Both the position numbers and the translations under genes were made by a program. Of a stretch of DNA of 20,851 bases, positions 15,355 through 20,851 are shown in pieces. Positions within the stretch are counted from its first letter, which is position 1. Each line of letters starts with the position of its first letter. The stretch is from contig CAZDHT010000069.1 in the NCBI GenBank assembly GCA_964505325.1, forward strand, positions 1 through 20,851, read 5' to 3'. Under the pieces are notes generated by a model that saw only the letters and a list, made by a program, of their open reading frames with translations, was not told the DNA's origin and did not search any database. The DNA is from CAZDHT01 sp964505325 (GTDB taxonomy: Bacteria > Planctomycetota > PUPC01).

Positions 15355-16365
15355 TCAACTCGCGAGGTGGATCTTCTTCGCTTCTTCTGCCAGGGTCTTC
15401 AGGTTGGCGTACGGCGCATCGAGCGGCACGGCGCATTCCGGGCCAATGATCTCGATGCGGCAGTCGGCCTTCTCACGCACGTCCGCAACGATCGTCTCCG
15501 GCGTGCCTTCGCGGACGATATCGAAGTTGCTCGTCCCGCCCATCAGCGCCAGGCCGCCGCCGGCCAGCTCGCGCGCGGTGGCTGTCGGCACTTTCGAATC
15601 GAAGTGGAAACACGGCAAGCCCGTCTGGCGGATGTACCGGATCCGGTCGGAGGTGTCGCCGCAGATGTGCAAGATCAAGGGGCACGGCAGTTGGTCGTTC
15701 AGCTCGCGGTGCCGGTCCATCAGGAAGTCGCGGTACATCTCCGGCGCGCACAGGTCGCGCGTGAGGTGGTCGGCCAGGCAGAGGGCGTCGGCGCCCGCGT
15801 CGATCTGGGCGCGGCCGAACCGGATGGTCACCTGCATCAGCACGTCCATCGCCTTCCGCACCGTGTCGGGGTCCAGCAGGGTGGCGATCAGGAATTGCTG
15901 CACACCGAACACGTGATACCCGAGCGTCCACGGTCCGAAGACCTTGCCGACCACGGCGACCTCGTCATCAAATCGCTTCTTGAGGATGGCGATGGCGTCG
16001 AGCGGCACCTTGCAGCCCGGCCGCGAGAGGAGGTCGGGCGGGATGCGGATTTCATCGCCCATCGCGCAGAGCGGATGGCGGGCGTCGGGCATTCGGTCCG
16101 GCGCACCCCACTCGACCTGGCAGCCCATGGCGGCCGACTCGTGCCACACGCTGAACAGCGGCATCACGTTGTCAAAGCCCAGCACCGTGTGGCCGGCGGC
16201 GGCGAGGCCCGCCATCTTGTGCGGGTCAAGATGCGCTTCCGGGAAGAACACTCCGACCTCGTCCATCAGGTCCATGGTCACGATGGACGTGGCGCTACCC
16301 GTCGCCGGGCGACGGCCGCGCTGCCTCGCCAGCGCGCCAAGAAAGATATCTCTGGGCTTGTTCAC
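15355..16365 (-). CDS. Methylcobamide:CoM methyltransferase-like protein (UroD/MtaA family)
   Basis: A 336-residue protein of the uroporphyrinogen-decarboxylase fold, closer in motifs to the MtaA/MtbA/CmuA methyltransferase branch than to heme-pathway HemE. The zinc-type motif His233-x-Cys235-Gly (LILHICGD) and a third ligand candidate Cys311 (IGPECAVPLDAP, followed by NLKTLAEEAKK) are in the expected places. These ligands activate a thiol for methyl transfer from a methylated corrinoid protein in that branch. The start is GTG 16365 with GAGGAG just upstream; the gene lies 31 bases after the SAM methyltransferase stop and ends the operon. No corrinoid-binding protein or corrinoid methyltransferase partner is in the window, so the methyl donor and acceptor are unknown. 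Confidence 0.8.
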   Translation of the reverse strand: MNKPRDIFLGALARQRGRRPATGSATSIVTMDLMDEVGVFFPEAHLDPHKMAGLAAAGHTVLGFDNVMPLFSVWHESAAMGCQVEWGAPDRMPDARHPLCAMGDEIRIPPDLLSRPGCKVPLDAIAILKKRFDDEVAVVGKVFGPWTLGYHVFGVQQFLIATLLDPDTVRKAMDVLMQVTIRFGRAQIDAGADALCLADHLTRDLCAPEMYRDFLMDRHRELNDQLPCPLILHICGDTSDRIRYIRQTGLPCFHFDSKVPTATARELAGGGLALMGGTSNFDIVREGTPETIVADVREKADCRIEIIGPECAVPLDAPYANLKTLAEEAKKIHLAS

Positions 16366-16396
16366 GGCTGGCTCCTCGCGCGGACGTCAGCTTCGG

Positions 16397-17611
16397 TCAT
16401 GCTTCCCCGACAGTGCCAAGAAGGCGCTGCAAGTCTTCTCCGAGCATCGCTTCGATGGCGGGGGTGACGTTCCAGAAGTCCTTGAGGTCCCGGTATTCCC
16501 GGACGGCGCCCGCGTGGCCGGGCCTCGGGCCTCGCTCGGCGCGGATCAGCAGGTTCTTCGAGGTGCTGTCGGGCGAGACAAACTCTACCACGCTCGTCCG
16601 ATAGCCCATGATGCGGAGGACGAGAGCGCGGAACGCGTCGGTCACGATGTCGGCCAGCCGCTCCCGCAGGATGCCGTGGCGCAGGACCGGCCGAAACGGC
16701 TCTGCCTCGAGCTGGTGATGAAGTTCGTGCTGGCAACAGGGCGCGGCGAGGATCACGCGGCTCTTCCACCGGATGCCCTGGGCGATCGCCTCGTCGGTCG
16801 CCGTGTCGCACGCGTGCAGGCTCAGGACAATGTCCGGCCGCTCGGCTGGCTCGAACTCGGCGATAGTCGAGGCGTGAAACTCGATGCCGTCCCATCCGAG
16901 CGAATCGCGCAACGCGACGCACTGGCCGATCAGTTCCCGGTCGGCATCGACGCCCACGGCCGTCGCCGGCACCTCGCGCACGTGATTGAGGTAATGATAG
17001 GCCGCAAACGTGAGATACGCCCTGCCGCACCCGCAGTCGGCGATGCGGATGGCTTCGGCTCCCTTGTCCGGCCCGAGCACCTGGTCGATGATGCGGAGGA
17101 ACTCGTTGATCTGGAGGAACTTCCCCCGCATGGCCGCCCGCACCTTCCCGCTCTTGTTCAGGATTCTGATCGCCCGAAGGAACGGGGCCTTCTTGCTCGA
17201 CGGGAGGGGATACTGCTTGACGCGGTTGTGCGAGAGCACGGGCGCCTCTTCGCGCCGCGACGGCTTGGACTTCGTGACGTGGGCCTCGCCCTTCCGGCTG
17301 ACCATCACCTGCAGGTCGCCCGAGGTGGATTGCACGTGCATCTGGCCGAACGGCATGGCGAGCGCCTCGTCCAGGCGCTTCTCCGCCTCTTCGCCCGAGC
17401 AGTTCTTGGTGACGTGCTTCTTCGGATCGAAGTACGAGAACTGCATCTCGCGGCGGCCGCGGACCAGCACCGGCCGGATGCTGATCCGGACCCACGGCAG
17501 GCCGTCATCGCGGAGCTTCTTGCTCAGCGTCAGCCGGAGGAACGTCTCTTCCTCCAGGACGGCGCCCTTCACCGCCGCCCTGTAATCCTCATCTGCCATT
17601 TCGATGCCCAT
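16397..17611 (-). CDS. Class I SAM-dependent methyltransferase with LHACD/PCC motifs
   Basis: A 404-residue protein with an N-terminal domain of unknown function (about 1-165) and a C-terminal Rossmann methyltransferase domain. Motif I is IADCGCGRAYLTF at about 190-202 and the acidic strand is VGVDADRE at about 219-226. LHACDTATDEAI at about 265-276 and AAPCCQHEL at about 289-297 are the conserved 'LHACG..TD' and 'PCC' blocks of the family I know as Methyltransf_32 (relatives of METTL25, GSTCD and RRNAD1). Substrates in that family are mostly undefined, with RNA likely for some. ATG 17611 was chosen because GAGGAG (17626-17621) lies 9 bases upstream. A GTG at 17638, 3 bases after the MEMO stop, is an alternative. 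The gene is second in a three-gene operon. Confidence 0.8.
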   Translation of the reverse strand: MGIEMADEDYRAAVKGAVLEEETFLRLTLSKKLRDDGLPWVRISIRPVLVRGRREMQFSYFDPKKHVTKNCSGEEAEKRLDEALAMPFGQMHVQSTSGDLQVMVSRKGEAHVTKSKPSRREEAPVLSHNRVKQYPLPSSKKAPFLRAIRILNKSGKVRAAMRGKFLQINEFLRIIDQVLGPDKGAEAIRIADCGCGRAYLTFAAYHYLNHVREVPATAVGVDADRELIGQCVALRDSLGWDGIEFHASTIAEFEPAERPDIVLSLHACDTATDEAIAQGIRWKSRVILAAPCCQHELHHQLEAEPFRPVLRHGILRERLADIVTDAFRALVLRIMGYRTSVVEFVSPDSTSKNLLIRAERGPRPGHAGAVREYRDLKDFWNVTPAIEAMLGEDLQRLLGTVGEA

Positions 17612-17641
17612 CCCAGCCTGCTCCTCACCGTTCCCCACTCA

Positions 17642-19099
17642 TCACTCCTTGTCGCCAAACACCTGCGCGGAATAGATGTAGACTTCGGTGTCGCCGTACT
17701 GCCAGGCGTCGGCGGGGAGGCCGATCTTGAAGCGGCAGAGGTGAGCGATGAACGTCCGATTGTCACACTTCAGCTCGGTGGCGACCTGCGGCAGATAGGT
17801 TCCCGCCTTGCGGCCGCGGCGGATGTAGAGCCCGTGCACCCCGACGATGAAGTTGAGCGGGTCCTTGATCCGCGTCCTCGGCGAAAGGATGGAGACCTGG
17901 ATATCGATGTCAGGCTCCTCCTTCGCCGTAATCAAGTTGTCCTTGAAGCGGCGGTCTTGCGTGGCGGACGCGACCGCCATCTGCTGCACCAGCTTCCACA
18001 ACGGCTCTTTGGAATAGAAGTGCCCGATGCACCCGCGGAGCCGACCCCGGTTCTTGTACGTGACGAACACCCCGCGGTTGACCAGAAGCTCCTTGCCCTT
18101 GATGTCGAACGTGGGCAGGTCCTTGCCGGCAAGCGTGGCGCGGAGCGTCTTGCGGGCGACGTCGAGCAGCACCTTCCGGCCTGCCGGGCTGACCTCGCCG
18201 GGCCCCACCGCAAACGCTACCGAGGCGTAGCTCACCGAGTGGCTATAGTCCCTCTCCAGGTCCCCGGACATGTAGTATTTGACCAACATTCCCCGGCAGT
18301 CGGGCGAGAGCATCTGGAGCAGCACGCCGATGGGCACCCGGCCACAGATGGTGGCCTTCTTGTCTGCGCAATACTTGCGGAACCCGGCGGCGTCGAGCTT
18401 GAGGATATGACCGATGGCTCCCTTGTCGAGCTTGTCGATGTTGTCGCGGATGTTCGTTACGAACGGGGTGTAGCGGAACATCCGTCCGTAGTGGGTGAAG
18501 TCCGAGCTGACGACGACCAGGGTATGCGCGTCGAGATGGTCGCGGAGCACTGCCGTCAGCTTCGCGTAGTCCTCCTCCCTCAGCAAGCCCAGCACGAGCG
18601 GGATAAGTTCAAACTTCTTCAGCATCACCTGCAGGAACGGCAGTTCCATTTCGAGCGAGTGTTCGTCTTTGTGGACGGCGGCGAGGCTCCGAACCAGCGG
18701 GGACTTGAGGATCGCATCGCATGCCTTGCGGTCGAGCGGAATCTTGCCCAGCGGGGTTTCGTAGAAGTCCACGTCGGCAATGGAGGCACCGCGGAAAGCG
18801 ACGTGATGCGTCGGCCCCAGCACCATCACGCGGCGGATGTCACGGCCGCGCAGCAGGGCGTACGCGGCACCGGCGCACCGGCCCGAATACTGGTAGCCCG
18901 CATGCGGCGAGATGAGCGCGACCGGTGGCCCCCCCAGCCGGACCTTCGGAGCCGCGGCCAGATACCCTTCGATCTCCTTCCGGAGCTTCTTCGCGTCCTT
19001 CGTGTACCACGTCCCCGCCTTGGCGGCGGGCCGGACCCGGGCGTTTTGTGCGTCGCAGGCGGTGACGAGAATCAACAGGAAGACGGGCCACATCTTCAT
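17642..19099 (-). CDS. MEMO-AMMECR1 fusion (AmmeMemoRadiSam systems B and A), predicted lipoprotein
   Basis: A 485-residue two-domain protein. Residues about 20-300 are a MEMO domain with its putative metal or active-site residues: His66 (SPHAGYQYSG), His98-His99 (GPTHH), His147 (EHSLE), His203 (SSDFTHYG) and Cys252 (CGRVPIG). Residues about 305-480 are an AMMECR1 domain with the signature LRGCIG at 354-359. The N-terminus MKMWPVFLLILVTAC has a hydrophobic core ending in a lipobox V-T-A-Cys15, so the protein is probably exported and lipid-anchored. That is unexpected for families usually regarded as cytosolic. The ATG at 19099 is well supported by AGGAGG upstream. MEMO and AMMECR1 often accompany a dedicated radical SAM enzyme; none is in this operon. 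The reaction is unknown. Downstream partners are the SAM methyltransferase and the UroD-like gene. Confidence 0.9.
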   Translation of the reverse strand: MKMWPVFLLILVTACDAQNARVRPAAKAGTWYTKDAKKLRKEIEGYLAAAPKVRLGGPPVALISPHAGYQYSGRCAGAAYALLRGRDIRRVMVLGPTHHVAFRGASIADVDFYETPLGKIPLDRKACDAILKSPLVRSLAAVHKDEHSLEMELPFLQVMLKKFELIPLVLGLLREEDYAKLTAVLRDHLDAHTLVVVSSDFTHYGRMFRYTPFVTNIRDNIDKLDKGAIGHILKLDAAGFRKYCADKKATICGRVPIGVLLQMLSPDCRGMLVKYYMSGDLERDYSHSVSYASVAFAVGPGEVSPAGRKVLLDVARKTLRATLAGKDLPTFDIKGKELLVNRGVFVTYKNRGRLRGCIGHFYSKEPLWKLVQQMAVASATQDRRFKDNLITAKEEPDIDIQVSILSPRTRIKDPLNFIVGVHGLYIRRGRKAGTYLPQVATELKCDNRTFIAHLCRFKIGLPADAWQYGDTEVYIYSAQVFGDKE

Positions 19100-19130
19100 C
19101 GCGTTTCCTCCTGACAGTGTGGGCTACTCA

Positions 19131-19159
19131 ATTCTAGCGCGGCCGGACGGCAAGTCCAA
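19131..19159 (-). promoter_or_regulatory. sigma70-like promoter of the MEMO-methyltransferase operon
   Basis: On the minus strand TTGGAC (19159-19154) and TAGAAT (19136-19131, 5 of 6 matches) are separated by 17 bases. The start would fall near 19124 with a leader of about 25 bases holding the AGGAGG of the MEMO gene. Confidence 0.5.
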
Positions 19160-19184
19160 CGGAATCGCCGGCCCATGCCGCGCG

Positions 19185-19213
19185 TTGACTTCCAATGGCC
19201 CCGCTGCTACCTT
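19185..19213 (+). promoter_or_regulatory. sigma70-like promoter of the ABC permease operon
   Basis: TTGACT at 19185-19190 (5 of 6 matches) is followed after 17 bases by TACCTT at 19208-19213 (a weak -10). Transcription would start near 19220, just before the first permease, divergent from the MEMO operon promoter. The -35 is convincing; the -10 is poor, so an activator may be needed. Confidence 0.4.
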
Positions 19214-19244
19214 ACTGGGCGGTTGTGTGGGGGACGGTGTGCGC

Positions 19245-20177
19245 ATGCGGCGAGCAAGGTGGCAGCCCTATCTGTACCTGGCGCCGGCGGCCATCCTGCT
19301 GCTGACGTTCTCGATCTATCCCCTCTTCCACGCTTTCAACATGAGCCTGTTCACGAAGTGGGGCAAACCGACGCAGCGGGTCGTCGGCATGGCGAACTAC
19401 GAGGAGCTGCTGGTTACCGGCGGCCAATTCTGGGACGCGCTGGGCGTGTCGGTGTGGTACGTGGCCGGGACGGTGCCCGTCGCGCTGGTCTTGGGTTTTC
19501 TGGTCGCCAATCTGCTGTTCCAGAAGCTCCGAGGCCTGGGCCTGTACCGGACGATTTACTTCCTGCCGTACGTCACGTCGACGGTTGCCGCGGCGATGGT
19601 GTGGCGCTGGATCTTCGCGCCGGAGAGCCGCGGCTTGGCGAACACCGTCTTCAGTTGGTTCGGGCGGGAGACGCTGCATTGGTACTACGAGCCGACCGGG
19701 GTGTTCCAGCTCGTCGCGGAGGGTCTCGGTGTCGAGCTGCCCGGATGGGCGGCCGGACCGAGCCTGGCGCTGGTGTGCGTGATGCTGTTCTCGATCTGGC
19801 ACGCGCTCGGCTTCGATGTGGTGATTTTCCTGGCGGGGCTGTCGGCCATTCCCCGCGAAATGTATGAGGCGGCTGAGGTAGACGGCGCCAACACGCGCCA
19901 GAAGCTGTGGCGCATCACGCTGCCGCTGCTCTCCCCGACGCTGTTCTTCCTGATCATCATCTCGACCATCCGCTCGTTCCAGACGTTCAACCAGATCTAC
20001 GTGATGACGCGCCAGGAGAGCATCGCCACCACACAGAACCTGCCGATGCTGATCTTCAACAACTTTCAGGACGGGTACTACGGGCTTGCCACGGCGGCCG
20101 CGGTGCTGCTGTTCGTGCTGATGCTGGGGCTCACGGTAGTCCAGATGAAGGTGCTGGGACGGAGGGTGCACTACTAG
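19245..20177 (+). CDS. Carbohydrate ABC transporter permease, MalF/UgpA-like
   Basis: A 310-residue inner-membrane permease of the binding-protein-dependent sugar importer type. The first membrane segment is at about residues 8-30 (YLYLAPAAILLLTFSIYPLFHAF), with several more. A long periplasmic loop follows the third or fourth segment (about 130-175, PESRGLANTVFSWFGRETLHW...). The ATPase-coupling EAA loop is at about 205-230 (MYEAAEVDGANTRQKLWRITLPLL). The ATG at 19245 was chosen because it is spaced well from a TGGGGGA site and gives the usual N-terminus; a GTG two codons earlier (19239) is equally possible. The second permease follows 22 bases after its stop. No binding protein or ATPase gene is visible here. 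The sugar is unknown. Confidence 0.88.
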   Translation: MRRARWQPYLYLAPAAILLLTFSIYPLFHAFNMSLFTKWGKPTQRVVGMANYEELLVTGGQFWDALGVSVWYVAGTVPVALVLGFLVANLLFQKLRGLGLYRTIYFLPYVTSTVAAAMVWRWIFAPESRGLANTVFSWFGRETLHWYYEPTGVFQLVAEGLGVELPGWAAGPSLALVCVMLFSIWHALGFDVVIFLAGLSAIPREMYEAAEVDGANTRQKLWRITLPLLSPTLFFLIIISTIRSFQTFNQIYVMTRQESIATTQNLPMLIFNNFQDGYYGLATAAAVLLFVLMLGLTVVQMKVLGRRVHY

Positions 20178-20199
20178 GTAGTAGGCGGCGAGGGTTAAC

Positions 20200-20851
20200 G
20201 TGAAGACACGCGGGACACAGAGAGCAGCCAGTTATCTGATCCTCACGCTGGGCGTGTTGCTGGTCGCGTTCCCGTTCTTCTGGATGCTCTCGACGTCGCT
20301 GCAAACCCCTGAGGAGACGGGCGCGACCCCGCCGACGTTCCTGCCCGCGTCGCCGCAATGGCAGAACTACCCGGCGGCATGGGGCTCTGCGGCCGATGCC
20401 TCGTCCGAACGCGCTTCCTTTACCATCTACTTCCGCAACAGCCTGTTCGTGGCGGGCGCCGTGACCGCGGGCGTGCTGTTCACGTCGATCCTCGCGGGGT
20501 ATGCGTTTGCGTTCATGAACTTCGCGGGCAAGCGGCTGATCTTCCTGCTGTTCCTGGCGACGATGATGATCCCCTTCGAAGTGGCACTGGTCCCGAATTA
20601 CATGACCATCGACGCGTTGGGGTGGTACGACTCGTTCGCGGCGTTGATCGTGCCCTGGACGGCGAACGTGTTCTCGATTTTCATCCTGCGACAGTTCTTC
20701 CTGACCATCCCGCGCGACTACTTCGAGGCGGCGCAGATACACAACGCCCTGCTGCTGGGGCTGACCCGCGAGGCGTGGGTCTGCCTGGACGGGATGCTGG
20801 AGGACGCGTCCCGGCCCTTCGGCGTCGCCGCCTGGACGGAGGGCAAGCCCG
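20200..20851 (+). CDS. Carbohydrate ABC transporter permease, MalG/UgpE-like; 3' end probably chimeric
   Basis: A partial gene running off the window. It starts at GTG 20200 behind GAGGG and lies 22 bases after the first permease. Residues 1-180 are a typical second sugar permease: a membrane segment at about 12-31 (LILTLGVLLVAFPFFWML), STSLQTPEE, then FRNSLFVAGAV..., YAFAFMNFAGK and MMIPFEVALVPNYM. The beginning of the EAA loop follows (IPRDYFEAAQI, residues 170-180). The conserved continuation (D-G-x-x...LP) is replaced from residue 181, at about base 20740, by HNALLLGLTREAWVCLDGMLE..., which does not look like a permease, although the frame stays open with nearly all G/C third positions. 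I therefore trust the gene only to about 20739. The rest may be an assembly join or a real rearrangement. Confidence 0.8.
   Translation, partial: MKTRGTQRAASYLILTLGVLLVAFPFFWMLSTSLQTPEETGATPPTFLPASPQWQNYPAAWGSAADASSERASFTIYFRNSLFVAGAVTAGVLFTSILAGYAFAFMNFAGKRLIFLLFLATMMIPFEVALVPNYMTIDALGWYDSFAALIVPWTANVFSIFILRQFFLTIPRDYFEAAQIHNALLLGLTREAWVCLDGMLEDASRPFGVAAWTEGKP

Noticed and set aside
15355..16365. Calling the UroD-fold gene hemE (heme biosynthesis)
   Set aside because: The His-x-Cys-Gly zinc-type motif and the C-terminal Cys are features of the MtaA/CmuA methyltransferase branch, and no heme genes are nearby.
15944..19114. A 1056-codon plus-strand open frame across the MEMO/methyltransferase operon
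   Set aside because: It crosses three minus-strand genes with clear family motifs, and its own translation shows none.

Overview
The window is GC-rich bacterial DNA with strong G/C preference at third codon positions, so long open frames also appear on the antisense strands. The best inference is a Planctomycetota-type or related bacterium from a metagenome. Support comes from large secreted beta-propeller paralogues in tandem, a MtaA/UroD-family methyltransferase-like gene, a MEMO-AMMECR1 lipoprotein fusion, and a CGAAATC-type short tandem repeat I associate with such genomes. No rRNA, tRNA, CRISPR array or insertion sequence was recognised.

Layout. (1) 1-366 (+): the 3' end of a probable glycoside-hydrolase-like gene cut by the window edge. 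(2) 497-10201 (+): a tight operon with a sigma70-like promoter at 427-454. It holds three paralogous exported proteins, each with a signal peptide, a FlgD-like Ig domain, an NHL-type propeller and a conserved C-x-C motif. A radical SAM enzyme related to spore photoproduct lyase follows. (3) 10272-10385: a fragment that looks like the tail of a reductive-dehalogenase-type iron-sulfur protein. (4) 10386-14782 (-): an efflux operon in the order TetR regulator, MacA/HlyD-like adaptor, ATPase, MacB-like permease. A near-perfect palindromic operator lies at 14814-14831. (5) 15084-15341 (-): a decayed DegT/DnrJ/EryC1-type aminotransferase fragment. (6) 15355-19099 (-): an operon encoding a MEMO-AMMECR1 lipoprotein, a class I SAM methyltransferase with a PCC motif, and a methylcobamide:CoM methyltransferase-like (UroD fold) protein. 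(7) 19245-20851 (+), divergent from the previous operon: two carbohydrate-type ABC permeases. The second stops resembling its family at about 20740, inside the EAA loop, which suggests a chimeric contig end.

How the parts relate. The propeller/radical-SAM operon is the most unusual unit. It encodes three secreted or envelope proteins made together with one cytosolic radical enzyme whose usual catalytic cysteine position is occupied by Asp. The TetR-MacAB unit is a self-contained regulated exporter, and its flanks carry two truncated unrelated genes, so this segment looks like a site of past rearrangement. The MEMO-AMMECR1 operon lacks the usual AmmeMemoRadiSam radical SAM partner in this window and instead travels with two methyltransferase-like genes. 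The permeases and the glycosidase-like fragment fit a carbohydrate-degrading lifestyle.
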